36,327 nucleotides of DNA from Comamonadaceae bacterium (GTDB lineage: Bacteria; Pseudomonadota; Gammaproteobacteria; Burkholderiales; Burkholderiaceae_C), in assembly GCA_947452725.1 (NCBI GenBank), contig CANGEG010000004.1, positions 1 to 36,327 of the forward strand, read 5' to 3'. Of this stretch, positions 8,832 to 18,439 are shown piece after piece (position 1 is the first letter of the stretch; every line of letters starts with the position of its first letter). Position numbers and translations under genes: made by a program. The notes below the pieces were generated by a model. That model was not told the DNA's origin, did not search any database, and worked only from the letters and a program-made list of their open reading frames with translations.

Positions 8832-9454
8832 AGCGTCGTTAAAAATTGGTCGCAACTCATAACTTCGGCCACCGAGGCCATATCGGTCAATGCAGCTTGG
8901 TGCGCTGCATCAGAAAAGGTGGCGCAACCATCGCTGAGCACCACGGTGCGGTAGTCACGCATATGCGCATCGCGCACTGTGCTGGCGACACCACCGTTGG
9001 TGACAATGCCGCAAACGGCCAACGTGTCCACGCCTGCGCGGCGCAGCACCCAGTCGAGTTGGGTGTTGAAGAAGGCCGAATAAGCCACCTTGCAAACGGC
9101 CACATCCACCCACGGTGAAATGGCATCCACATTGGCCTGCCCCCAACTGCCCGGCGCAAAATCCCCCTTGCGTAAAAACGGGCGCCGCTCGAGCAGGTGC
9201 GGTGAAATCATAGGTTTGCCGTCGGCATCGGGCCACAAAGTAAACAAACTGGCCGCCACCAGCCCTTGGTGCTGCTTGACGGCTTGGGCAATCGGGGCCA
9301 GCCTTGCGGGCAACAGCAACGCCTCGGGGCTGACGGTGTGGCCGCGAGCATAAGCCCCTTCGGGAGCCAAAAAATCATTTTGTAAATCCACCATCACCAA
9401 GCCGATACGGCGCAGTGCGTTGGGAGATTTGGTAGGTGTGTCGCTTAGACTCAT
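8828..9454 (-). CDS. Isochorismatase-like family protein, predicted to lack the nucleophilic Cys
   Basis: VMVDLQNDFLAPEG, VCKVAYSAFFNTQLDWVLRRAGVDTLAVCGIVTNGGVASTVRDA; NGGV where cysteine hydrolases have NxCV. Confidence 0.88.
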   Translation of the reverse strand: MSLSDTPTKSPNALRRIGLVMVDLQNDFLAPEGAYARGHTVSPEALLLPARLAPIAQAVKQHQGLVAASLFTLWPDADGKPMISPHLLERRPFLRKGDFAPGSWGQANVDAISPWVDVAVCKVAYSAFFNTQLDWVLRRAGVDTLAVCGIVTNGGVASTVRDAHMRDYRTVVLSDGCATFSDAAHQAALTDMASVAEVMSCDQFLTTL

Positions 9455-11562
9455 GGCGCAATCCTTTCAACCAACAAATTGCCCAAGGTGTCGACACGAG
9501 CGCCAAAGCCTGGCTCCAGCCACACCGTGGTGTCCGCCTGCTCCAAAATGGCCGGGCCAGTCACTTGGGCGGCCACGGGCAAATCCAGGCGCGCATAACG
9601 CTGAGCATCCCACCACTGACCGGCGTGGTACACGCGCTGCACGCCAAGCGACGCGGTACTGCCTGCGCCGTTGGGCGCCAGCACCGCTAAATCAAACTTG
9701 GGACGCACACCAATTCGTGAGTAGCGCAAATTCATGACGCGAATCACCATGCCTGTTAGCACGCGCCCAAAAGAGGCCCCATAGGCTTTTTCAAACGCTA
9801 CCTGGATACTTTCGCGGCTAATGTCGGCAACGTTCAAAGGCACTTGCAAAGTGTGGGTCTGGCCCATGTAGAGCATGTCCAGCGCCACCACTTCTTGCAC
9901 CCGTTCAAAGCGCACACCCGCAGAGTCCAGGCGCTTTTGACAGGCATCGGCCAAGTTCGCCAAACGCGAATTGAGTTGCGCCAAGTCCAAGTCGAGCAGC
10001 GACTTGTTCAAGGTCTGCACCGCATCATGGCGCATATCGGCCATCACGCAGCCCAGTGCCGAGGTCACACCCGGGTAACGCGGCACAATGCCAGTGGTCA
10101 CACCCACCTCTCGCATCATGGCGCACACATGCAAAGCACCGCCTCCGCCAAAGGGCATGTAGGCAAACTGGCGTGGATCGTGGCCACGCTCAATTGACAC
10201 CACGCGAATAGCGCCTGCCATCTTGGCGTTGGCCACCGTCAAAACGGCTTCGGCCGCAGCCAATACCTCCAAACCCAAAGGTGTGGCTACATGCGTTTGA
10301 ATCGCCTGCTTGGCGCCCTGAGCATCCAGTGTTTGCAACAAGCCCCCCCCCAAAGGACGGTCTGCGGCAATGCGGCCTAACACCACGTTGGCATCGGTCA
10401 CCGTAGGACGGGTGTTGCCTCGGCCGTAACACACTGGCCCCGGAATGCTGCCTGCAGACTCGGGGCCCACCTGCAGCATGCCGCTGGCGTCCACAGAAGC
10501 GATAGAGCCGCCGCCTGCGCCGATAGTTTCAATTTGAATCATGGGCGAGCGCACCACCAGACCAAACTCGATCGAGGTTTGCGCCGCAAGCGACGCTTCG
10601 CCGTCAGCAACCAGCGACACGTCAAACGAAGTGCCGCCCATGTCGCCAGTAATTACATTCAGGTAACCCGATGCGCGCGCCACCGCAGCGCAAGCAATCA
10701 CGCCTGCTGCAGGGCCCGACAACGCGGTTCGGATAGGCACGTCGCAAGCGGTTTCGCGTGACATCACGCCGCCGTTGCTTTGTACGATCAGCAGCTCACC
10801 ACTGAAGCCCTGGGTACGCAAGTCATCTTCCAACTTGGCCAGGTAACTGCCCACCACCGGTTGCAAAGCCGCATTCAAGGTGGCGGTGGAGCATCGCTCA
10901 AATTCACGAATTTCAGGCAACACTTCGCTGGCGGAGGTGACATAGGGGTTAGGCCACAGGGCACGCACCGCAGCCACGGCCTGTTGTTCGTTGATGGGAT
11001 TGGCATAGGCATTGATGAAAAACACGCACACGGCCTCACAGCCCGCGTCTAACAACGCCTGGGTTTGGGCGCGCACCTGATCCAAGTTAACCTCGGTATG
11101 CAAACTGCCATCAGCCAGGACCCGCTCATCGACCTCCAGGCGCAGATCACGTGGCACCACAGGGGTGAAGCTGCCACGCAGCCCCCAGGTTTGGGGACGA
11201 TCGCGCCGTCGCATCTCCAGCACATCGCGAAAACCGCGCGTGGTGATGATGCCAGTGCGAGCCACTTTGCGCTCCAACAAAGCGTTGGTGCCCACAGTGG
11301 TGCCGTGCACGATAGTTGCCAAGGTGGACGCGACGCCTTGTGGTACTGCTGCAGCGTTACCTGTGAATGCGCCAGGCGCATTGCCCTCACTCACAAGCAC
11401 TACGCCATTCATGAAGCCACGGGCTTCTTCACCACGGGTAGAAGGCACCTTGACAATGCGGGCTGAACCGTTGCGTTCGTCCAGCACAAACAGATCGGTG
11501 AACGTGCCGCCCACGTCGACACCAACCACCAAATGTGGGGCTACAGGGTGTACTGTGCTCAT
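9451..11562 (-). CDS. Hydantoinase/oxoprolinase family protein, subunit A
   Basis: VVGVDVGGTFTDLFVLDE, TIVHGTTVGTNALLERK, TRGFRDVLEMRRRDRP, GDMGGTSFDVSLV, GAGGGSIA. Confidence 0.95.
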   Translation of the reverse strand: MSTVHPVAPHLVVGVDVGGTFTDLFVLDERNGSARIVKVPSTRGEEARGFMNGVVLVSEGNAPGAFTGNAAAVPQGVASTLATIVHGTTVGTNALLERKVARTGIITTRGFRDVLEMRRRDRPQTWGLRGSFTPVVPRDLRLEVDERVLADGSLHTEVNLDQVRAQTQALLDAGCEAVCVFFINAYANPINEQQAVAAVRALWPNPYVTSASEVLPEIREFERCSTATLNAALQPVVGSYLAKLEDDLRTQGFSGELLIVQSNGGVMSRETACDVPIRTALSGPAAGVIACAAVARASGYLNVITGDMGGTSFDVSLVADGEASLAAQTSIEFGLVVRSPMIQIETIGAGGGSIASVDASGMLQVGPESAGSIPGPVCYGRGNTRPTVTDANVVLGRIAADRPLGGGLLQTLDAQGAKQAIQTHVATPLGLEVLAAAEAVLTVANAKMAGAIRVVSIERGHDPRQFAYMPFGGGGALHVCAMMREVGVTTGIVPRYPGVTSALGCVMADMRHDAVQTLNKSLLDLDLAQLNSRLANLADACQKRLDSAGVRFERVQEVVALDMLYMGQTHTLQVPLNVADISRESIQVAFEKAYGASFGRVLTGMVIRVMNLRYSRIGVRPKFDLAVLAPNGAGSTASLGVQRVYHAGQWWDAQRYARLDLPVAAQVTGPAILEQADTTVWLEPGFGARVDTLGNLLVERIAP

Positions 11563-13262
11563 GATGAGGCCTTTGAAGTGGTGGCTAAGGGATCACTGAC
11601 GTAACCCAAGGCCGCATCTTGTTGGCGCGCTGCGGCATCGCGATCTGCAGCCAGGCCCCAACCGCCGCCGCCGGGCGTTTCCAAACGCACGCGCTCGCCC
11701 TTTTTTAGTTTGATACCGAGCATCTTGGAGACCATCGGTGGCTTGCACCATTGACCTTCATTCTGAAACGAGAACACATTGGGTAAAGCGTTACCGCCAC
11801 CCGCAATGCCTTTGGGTGAGTCTTTACCGCGCTCACCAAAGATGAAGGCCTCTGCACTTTCCTCCAGTAACTCAATTTCATAAACAGCACCCAGGCCGCC
11901 GCGGTGAGTACCGTCGCCGCCCGAGTTAGAGCGCAGCGACCATTCGGTGAAACGCACCGGATAGGCCGCCTCCAAAATCTCCAGCGGCGGAATGGTAGCG
12001 GTTGAAATTGGCGCATTGCTGTGACTCAAACCATCGCCATCGCTGTGACCCCCATGGCCGCCGCCAAAGAAGCTGAACATCACCCAGCGCTGGCCTTTGC
12101 GTGCTGCGTCGGTGCGGTGTCCGGCAATGGACAGCGCGTTGATGGTGCCGTAGGCATGTGCCACGGCACGCTTTGGGTCGGCCAAGGCCGTGGCGCTGAA
12201 GATCACATCGATCATGCGCAAAATGGTTTCGGTGTAACCGCCCACAGGGCGTGGACGCTCGGCGGTAATCACCAAGCCGTCGGGCAGCACAAAGTCCACC
12301 GCATCAAGCACGCCGGCATTGGCCGGTACGTCGGGGAACACATGTTTGAGGGCCACGTAGCAAGCCGCTACAGCTGTGGCTCGCGAAATATTCACCGGCC
12401 CTGCGCACTGCGGCGAGGTACGTGAAAAATCGAGAGTCATACGGTCACCCTGCACCGTCATGTCCAAGGCGATGGTGAGCAACTCATCTTTCACGCCATC
12501 GTTGTCTAGCACGTCCTCAAAGCTGTAGCGGCCATCGGGCAAATTTTGAATGTGCGCACGCATCAACACCAGAGCGCGTTTGCGCAACTCCCCCATAGCT
12601 TGCAGCACGACGGCGTCGCCGTATTCGTCGAGCAACCCGTCCAGGCGTTTCACGCCCAGCTCCAAAGCCGAGAGCTGGCCGTTCAAGTCGCCCCACAGGC
12701 TGTCGGGCAAACGCGTGTTGGCGCGCAAGATGGCCAGAACATCGCCATCCAACTGACCTTGGCGCACGATGCGAACAGGCGGAATTTGTACTGCTTCTTG
12801 CCAGCATTCAGTGGCTGCGGGGTTGTAGTTTCCCGGTACAGCACCCCCCACGTCATGCCAGTGCGCCGCCGAAGCCAAGTAGCAAAACAGCTGGCCATTT
12901 CGAAAAAAGGGGCGTACCAACTTGAAGTCGTTGGCGTGGGTGCCGCCTTCATAAGGGTCGTTAAACAACCAGGTGTCGCCCTGGACCATCCCACCCCGCT
13001 CTTGCGCCACGTGCGCAGCAGCTCGCACCGCAAAGGCCATGGCGCCAACGAACACAGGCAAACCCGATTTACCTTGCACCAAGGTGTCGCCACTTTGGGC
13101 ATCGTACAAACCGTGACAGGCATCGTGCGCCTCGGCAATGATGGGATTGAACGCGCTGCGGTACAACGTAGCGTCCATCTCATCGGCGATTTGCTCCAAA
13201 CGGCCCTTGAGCACGGCGAGCGTGACCGGATCCAGGGTCGCTGCAGCGTTGTCTTCACTCAT
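11559..13262 (-). CDS. Hydantoinase/oxoprolinase family protein, subunit B
   Basis: DPVTLAVLKGRLEQIADEMDATLYRSAFNPIIAEAHDACHGLYD, NDPYEGGTHANDFKLVRPFF, TPGGGGWG near C-terminus. Confidence 0.95.
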   Translation of the reverse strand: MSEDNAAATLDPVTLAVLKGRLEQIADEMDATLYRSAFNPIIAEAHDACHGLYDAQSGDTLVQGKSGLPVFVGAMAFAVRAAAHVAQERGGMVQGDTWLFNDPYEGGTHANDFKLVRPFFRNGQLFCYLASAAHWHDVGGAVPGNYNPAATECWQEAVQIPPVRIVRQGQLDGDVLAILRANTRLPDSLWGDLNGQLSALELGVKRLDGLLDEYGDAVVLQAMGELRKRALVLMRAHIQNLPDGRYSFEDVLDNDGVKDELLTIALDMTVQGDRMTLDFSRTSPQCAGPVNISRATAVAACYVALKHVFPDVPANAGVLDAVDFVLPDGLVITAERPRPVGGYTETILRMIDVIFSATALADPKRAVAHAYGTINALSIAGHRTDAARKGQRWVMFSFFGGGHGGHSDGDGLSHSNAPISTATIPPLEILEAAYPVRFTEWSLRSNSGGDGTHRGGLGAVYEIELLEESAEAFIFGERGKDSPKGIAGGGNALPNVFSFQNEGQWCKPPMVSKMLGIKLKKGERVRLETPGGGGWGLAADRDAAARQQDAALGYVSDPLATTSKASS

Positions 13263-13743
13263 GGCTTTTTCCTTGGCTGCGTTGTTTCAATACATTCATC
13301 AAACCTCCTGCATGGACCATGTCCATCAAAAAATCGGGGATCGGCTGACAAGCCAATATCCTGCCATCGGCAAGTTGCACGCCTGCAGGAACGAGGGTGA
13401 CCCTATCGCCTTCATGCAACTGTTCAGCCTCAGGACAGGTCAAAAGCAGCAACCCGAGATTGAAGGCGTTGCGAAAAAACAAGCCACTAAAGGAAGGCGC
13501 CACCACCGCGCGGACCCCCAGATGCACCAGCGCGCCGGCGGCCTGTTCACGCGAAGAACCAATACCAAAGTTGGGGCCCGCCACCAGCACATCGCCTGTG
13601 CGTACTGCAGACGCAAAGTCAGGGCGCAGCGCTTGCAGGCAGTGCTGTGCAATCACCTCGATACCGTGCTTCATATAAGCACCAGGGGCCAGAGCGTCGG
13701 TGTCCACATCGGCGCCAAGTTTCCAAACTCCTGATGTCCTCAT
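13255..13743 (-). CDS. Aconitase-superfamily hydro-lyase small subunit (LeuD-like)
   Basis: GADVDTDALAPGAYMKHG..., VAGPNFGIGSSREQAAGALVHLGVRAVVAPSFSGLFFRNAFNLGL. Confidence 0.9.
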   Translation of the reverse strand: MRTSGVWKLGADVDTDALAPGAYMKHGIEVIAQHCLQALRPDFASAVRTGDVLVAGPNFGIGSSREQAAGALVHLGVRAVVAPSFSGLFFRNAFNLGLLLLTCPEAEQLHEGDRVTLVPAGVQLADGRILACQPIPDFLMDMVHAGGLMNVLKQRSQGKSHE

Positions 13744-15032
13744 AACAACTCCCGCACATCGCTGATGCGGCCGCGCAATGCAGAGGCGGCCACTGTCCAG
13801 GGGGATGCCAGGTACACCTGCACACTGGCAGGACCCATGCGTCCTTTGAAATTGCGAGCGGTGCTGGAGATCACGCGGGCCCCCTCCTCAAAGGTCGCGC
13901 CGTAGCCTGCACAGGCACCACAACTGTTAGGCAAGACCTGAGCGCCTGCATCACGCAGCACCTTCATCACGCCTTCGCGCTCAGCTTGCGCTTGGTCGCG
14001 GGCACTGGCGGGAGCTACCAGAAGGCGCACGCCCTTGGCGACGTGCTGACCGCGCAGCACTTGAGCGGCAGCACGCAAGTCCTCGAGCTTAGCACCGGTA
14101 CATGCCCCGATATAGGCCACATCCAGCGCCACATCGGCATAATCGCCCACGGCCCTTGTGTTGGCCGGGCTGTGCGGCGCAGCCACCTGAGGGCTCAGGC
14201 TTGAGGCATCAAACGCGAACTCTTCACAATTCGCCCCCAAATCGGTATGCCAACTGTGCGCATTTTGTAACGCCTCTTCACCCACCCCCACCCCCCGCAG
14301 GTAGGCGCAGGTGGTCTCATCCGCCGCAATCAAACCGGCTTGAGCACCCATTTCAGCACTCATGTTCGAGAGGGTCATCCGCTCTTGCATGCCCAAGGCC
14401 ATCACTGCGTCCCCGGCAAACTCCACCGCCTGATATTGGCCACCGTTCATGCCAAAGCGTGCAATCATGTGCAGCATCATGTCTTTGGCACACACGCCTC
14501 GTGCCAATTGACCGCTCCACTGCATGCGTAAGGTGCGCGGCACTTGCACCCAAATTTCGCCCGTCACCACCACCCCCAGCATTTCGGTTGCGCCAATGCC
14601 AAACATATAGGTGCCAAAAGCACCACCGGTAGGTGAATGCGAGTCACCGCCTACGCACAACATACCTGGTCGCAAATGGCCGCGCTCCGGTAAAACCACG
14701 TGACAAATGCCTTCAGAATCAATCACATTGGGCAAGCGCCATTCGCGCGCCGTATCTCGCGCTATTTGCACAATGCGCTGCGCATCGGCATCTTGCGCGG
14801 GCACGTAGTGGTCCATCACCAAAACCACTTTGCGGGGGTCCCAAATTTGGGCGCCTAAGCTGTCGAGCATGGGTTTTAAACGGCGCGGGCCTGATGAATC
14901 GTGAAACATGGCCAGGTCCACCTGACAAGTCACCACTTCACCCACCGCAACCTGGGTGCGACCTGCCGCACGAGCGATAAGCTTTTGTGCCAGCGTTTGG
15001 GGCGCATTCGCCAAGGAAGAAACGCTGCTCAT
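13740..15032 (-). CDS. Aconitase-superfamily hydro-lyase large subunit (LeuC-like)
   Basis: GDSHSPTGGAFGTYMFGIGATEM; Fe-S ligand motifs AYIGACTGAKLEDLRAAA and NSCGACAGYG. Confidence 0.92.
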   Translation of the reverse strand: MSSVSSLANAPQTLAQKLIARAAGRTQVAVGEVVTCQVDLAMFHDSSGPRRLKPMLDSLGAQIWDPRKVVLVMDHYVPAQDADAQRIVQIARDTAREWRLPNVIDSEGICHVVLPERGHLRPGMLCVGGDSHSPTGGAFGTYMFGIGATEMLGVVVTGEIWVQVPRTLRMQWSGQLARGVCAKDMMLHMIARFGMNGGQYQAVEFAGDAVMALGMQERMTLSNMSAEMGAQAGLIAADETTCAYLRGVGVGEEALQNAHSWHTDLGANCEEFAFDASSLSPQVAAPHSPANTRAVGDYADVALDVAYIGACTGAKLEDLRAAAQVLRGQHVAKGVRLLVAPASARDQAQAEREGVMKVLRDAGAQVLPNSCGACAGYGATFEEGARVISSTARNFKGRMGPASVQVYLASPWTVAASALRGRISDVRELL

Positions 15033-15997
15033 TCAGGCTTAGCTCCAGAAAACTTCACGACCTCGCGCCAGCGCGCGATGTCAGACACCACAAAGCGGGC
15101 AAATTCTTGAGGGCTGTTACCTACCGGGGTGGCGCCTTCGGCTTCGATGCGGCGGCGCACATCAGGGCTTTGCACTGCCGCGCGGGCTGCATTGCTCCAT
15201 GTGCGTAATAACTCAGGCGGCAATTTAGCGGGGCCAAATAAGCCAAACCAAGCATTCGATTCAAAGCCCGGCAAGGTGTCGGCTATGACAGGCACATCGG
15301 GCAAAGCAGGCAAACGCTGCAAACTGGTCACGCCCAAGGCCTTGAGCTTGCCGGCACGAATGTGCTGCTGAACATTGCCCACGGCCGCAAACATCAACTC
15401 CACTTGGCCAGCCAACACGTCTTGCACAGCAGGCGCAGTGCCTCGGTAGGGAATGTTCACAATGTACACACCCGCCTTGAGTTTGAAGGCCTCCCCGGCT
15501 AAGTGCAGCGAAGAGCCTAGAGCCCCAATGGCAAAGTTGAGTCTTGCGGGTTTTGCTTTGGCCAAGGCCACCAACTCGCTCACATTGTTGGCAGGCAACG
15601 ACGGATGCGCCACCAGCACTGAAGGCGAGGTAGACACCATGGTTAAAGGTGTGAAGTCTTTTACAGGATCGAACGACAAATGCGGATACAGCGACGCATT
15701 GATCGTGTGGCTGGTGAAGCTCATCAACAAGGTCAGGCCATCGGGCGCAGCGCGGGCTACGGCTTCGGCGGCCAAATTGCCACCGGCTCCGGGGCGGTTT
15801 TCCACCACCACCGTGCGGCCCAGTTGCTGGCCCATGGCATGCGCTACGGCACGGGCCATTGTGTCAGTGCTGCCCCCCGCAGGAGCTCCCACCAAGATGC
15901 GCACAGGTGCTGCAGACGACAAGCTTTGCGACCAAGCCGAACCTCCAGCAAGAAAGGCCAACCACAAGGCTAAACGCACCAATCTTTGTAATTGCAT
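15029..15997 (-). CDS. Bug/TctC family substrate-binding protein
   Basis: VRILVGAPAGGSTDTMARAVAHAMGQQLGRTVVVENRPGAGGNLAAEAVARAAPDGLTLL; ATG at 15997 (ORF track extends to a TTG at 16009). Confidence 0.9.
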   Translation of the reverse strand: MQLQRLVRLALWLAFLAGGSAWSQSLSSAAPVRILVGAPAGGSTDTMARAVAHAMGQQLGRTVVVENRPGAGGNLAAEAVARAAPDGLTLLMSFTSHTINASLYPHLSFDPVKDFTPLTMVSTSPSVLVAHPSLPANNVSELVALAKAKPARLNFAIGALGSSLHLAGEAFKLKAGVYIVNIPYRGTAPAVQDVLAGQVELMFAAVGNVQQHIRAGKLKALGVTSLQRLPALPDVPVIADTLPGFESNAWFGLFGPAKLPPELLRTWSNAARAAVQSPDVRRRIEAEGATPVGNSPQEFARFVVSDIARWREVVKFSGAKPE

Positions 15998-16005
15998 AGA
16001 CACTC

Positions 16006-16716
16006 TCAAACGCCCAGGTAAGCTTGACGCAGGGTGTCGCTGGCCAAAAGCTCAGCGGCTGTCCCTGAAAACCGGATGGTGCCGTTTTCCATCACATACG
16101 CGCGGTCGGCGATCTCAAGCGACTGACCCACGTTTTGCTCCACCAATAACACCGCCAAACCACCGGCACGCAATTGGGCGATGAGGCCAAACAACTCCTC
16201 CACCAACAATGGTGACAAGCCCAGCGAAGGCTCGTCCAAAATCAAGAGCTTGGGCTCGGCCATCAAGCCGCGACCAATCGCCAACATTTGTTGTTCACCC
16301 CCGCTCATGGTGCCCGCCAGTTGCGTCGATCTTTCACGCAAACGAGGAAAGGTATCGAACACATAGGCCAAATTTTCTGCCCGACGAGCGCGCGCTCGGG
16401 TAAATGCCCCCAGCTCCAGGTTTTCCAATACGCTCAGGTTGGGAAACACCTTGCGACCTTCAGGTACCTGAATCAAGCCCGCCTGAACCACCCGGCGGTA
16501 ATGCACCCCCGTCAGGTCTTGGCTGTCAAACATCACACGACCAGCCCAAGTGGGAACCAAACCGGAGACAACTGAATTGAGCGTGGTTTTGCCGGCGCCG
16601 TTGCTGCCCAGCAAAGCCACCAGTTCCCCCGGGGATATGCGCAGGTCAATCCCGCGCAACACCTCGACCGCCCCATAGCCTGCGTGCAGACCTTCGATTT
16701 TGAGCAAATCGCTCAT
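16006..16716 (-). CDS. livF: Branched-chain amino-acid-type ABC transporter ATP-binding protein, LivF-like
   Basis: Walker A GSNGAGKTT, signature MSGGEQQMLAIGRGLM, Walker B LLILDEPS; ends AYLGV. Confidence 0.93.
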   Translation of the reverse strand: MSDLLKIEGLHAGYGAVEVLRGIDLRISPGELVALLGSNGAGKTTLNSVVSGLVPTWAGRVMFDSQDLTGVHYRRVVQAGLIQVPEGRKVFPNLSVLENLELGAFTRARARRAENLAYVFDTFPRLRERSTQLAGTMSGGEQQMLAIGRGLMAEPKLLILDEPSLGLSPLLVEELFGLIAQLRAGGLAVLLVEQNVGQSLEIADRAYVMENGTIRFSGTAAELLASDTLRQAYLGV

Positions 16717-17459
16717 ACGGCCTCCTGCTGTGTTTTGCGCAAACGCGCGGCTGTGCCGTGCCCCAAATAGGCCTCAATCACTTGCGGGTTTTGTGTCACC
16801 TCATTGGGCGCCCCTTGGGCAATGAGCTGGCCTTGGGCCAACACCCATACATGCTCGGCCAAGTTCATCACTGCTTGCATCACGTGCTCGATCATCAGCA
16901 CGGTCACGCCACCGGCAACCAAGCCGCGCACCACGGGCAACATGTCTTGGATTTCTTGCGGATTCAAGCCTGCCAAGACTTCGTCAAGCAGCAAGAGCTT
17001 GGGTTGCGTCGCCAAAGCACGTGCCAACTCCAGCCGCTTGCGCCCTGCAACTGTCAAGTTGCCAGCGGGCTTGTCAAGTTGGGCATACAAACCCACTCGC
17101 TCGGCCACGGCTTCAGCCGCATGCAGTGCATCGCTGCGCTTGGCATGCCGAAGGTGCGCCCCCACGGCAATGTTTTCACGAACCGTTTGCGAGGCAAACG
17201 GTTGCACGATTTGAAAAGTACGCGTCAGCCCCAGAGCCGCGTTCTGGTGCGGCGCACGGCCAGTAATGTCCACACCATCAAAGATCACAGACCCAGAATC
17301 GGGCATCAAAAAACCTGACATCAAGGCAAACAACGTTGTTTTTCCTGCGCCGTTGGGGCCAATCAATGCGGTCAAACTGCCGGCAGACATACTCAAGCTC
17401 ACATCTTGCACCGCGCGAAGGCCGCCAAAGGCGCGTGATACGTGGCTCACTTGCAACAA
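16713..17459 (-). CDS. livG: Branched-chain amino-acid-type ABC transporter ATP-binding protein, LivG-like
   Basis: Walker A GPNGAGKTTLFALMSGF, LTRTFQ, LLLLDEVLAGLNPQE, IEHVMQAVMNLAE; TTG start near 17459 inferred from GGAGG upstream and domain start; upstream ORF extension rejected. Confidence 0.88.
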   Translation of the reverse strand: MLQVSHVSRAFGGLRAVQDVSLSMSAGSLTALIGPNGAGKTTLFALMSGFLMPDSGSVIFDGVDITGRAPHQNAALGLTRTFQIVQPFASQTVRENIAVGAHLRHAKRSDALHAAEAVAERVGLYAQLDKPAGNLTVAGRKRLELARALATQPKLLLLDEVLAGLNPQEIQDMLPVVRGLVAGGVTVLMIEHVMQAVMNLAEHVWVLAQGQLIAQGAPNEVTQNPQVIEAYLGHGTAARLRKTQQEAV

Positions 17460-18439
17460 GCTCCTGCGTCCTCCTTTTTGTCTGACCAATTGGCCTTCAA
17501 TTTGCTGAACCAGCGCCCACCAATGCCCCCCACGCCGCTTGGCAAAAACATGACGATCAGCACCAACACGCAACCATAGACCACCATATTGATGCCCGGC
17601 AACTGCCCGAATAAATTGCGCGTCACATCGGCCAACACATGCAAGGCCAAGGCACCGACCACCGGTCCCCACAGCGTGCCCATCCCCCCCACAATGGCGC
17701 CCACCAGCGCTTCGACCGAGGTGTGTGGGCCAAAAGCCAAACCCGGGTCAATGTACTGAAATACCTGTACGTAAAACGCCCCGCCTGCACCCATTAAGGC
17801 GCCCGACAACACGGTCGCCCAGAGCTTGACGATGAATGGGTTGACACCAATGGCGCGCGCAGCGTCCTCGTTGTCACGAACCGCTTGCAGGTAAGCTCCA
17901 AAACGCGAGTGTCGCAACCAGGCAGTGAGGCACAAGGCCAAGGTGACCAAGCCCAAAATCAACCAAACATAACCTGAGCGAGAAGCGAACTGCATATTGC
18001 CCACCGACTCGTTCAATGGCAGCATCAAGCCCACACCCGCACCGGTAAACGACACGGACAGCGCGGCGATGCGAAACACCTCCGCAAAAGCCAGCGTGAC
18101 CAGCGCAAAGTAAGAGCCCTTGAGACCATAACGAAAGGACAAGGCGCCGACAAAAAATCCCACGCCAGCGCTGACGGCCATGGCGAGCAAAAGGGTCGCC
18201 CAAGGGTTCCAGCCAGCATGCACCTGGGCCATGGCTTGCACATAAGCCCCAGAACCAAAAAATAGCGCATGACCAAATGAGAATTGGCCACCAAAACCTC
18301 CCAGCACGTTCCAGGCTTGCGCCAGCAAACAAGCGTACAACGCCATCATCACAAAGTTCAGCACCACGCCGGAGTCGGTCAAAAAGGGAATACTAGCGAC
18401 GAGCAGCACAAAAAGCGCTATGGCTCGGACATCTTTCAT
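17447..18439 (-). CDS. livM: Branched-chain amino-acid-type ABC transporter permease, LivM-like
   Basis: Hydrophobic permease with GGFGGQFSFGHALFFGSGAY and LWGPVVGA motifs. Confidence 0.93.
   Translation of the reverse strand: MKDVRAIALFVLLVASIPFLTDSGVVLNFVMMALYACLLAQAWNVLGGFGGQFSFGHALFFGSGAYVQAMAQVHAGWNPWATLLLAMAVSAGVGFFVGALSFRYGLKGSYFALVTLAFAEVFRIAALSVSFTGAGVGLMLPLNESVGNMQFASRSGYVWLILGLVTLALCLTAWLRHSRFGAYLQAVRDNEDAARAIGVNPFIVKLWATVLSGALMGAGGAFYVQVFQYIDPGLAFGPHTSVEALVGAIVGGMGTLWGPVVGALALHVLADVTRNLFGQLPGINMVVYGCVLVLIVMFLPSGVGGIGGRWFSKLKANWSDKKEDAGACCK

Noticed and set aside
12546-13400. 284-aa plus-strand ORF opposite HyuB/LeuD-like genes
   Set aside because: Shadow ORF; no recognisable domain, while both opposite-strand proteins have strong motifs.
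17460-17672. N-terminal extension of LivG ORF to 17672
   Set aside because: Overlaps LivM coding sequence; the ABC domain begins at LLQVSHVSRAFGG near a TTG with GGAGG upstream.
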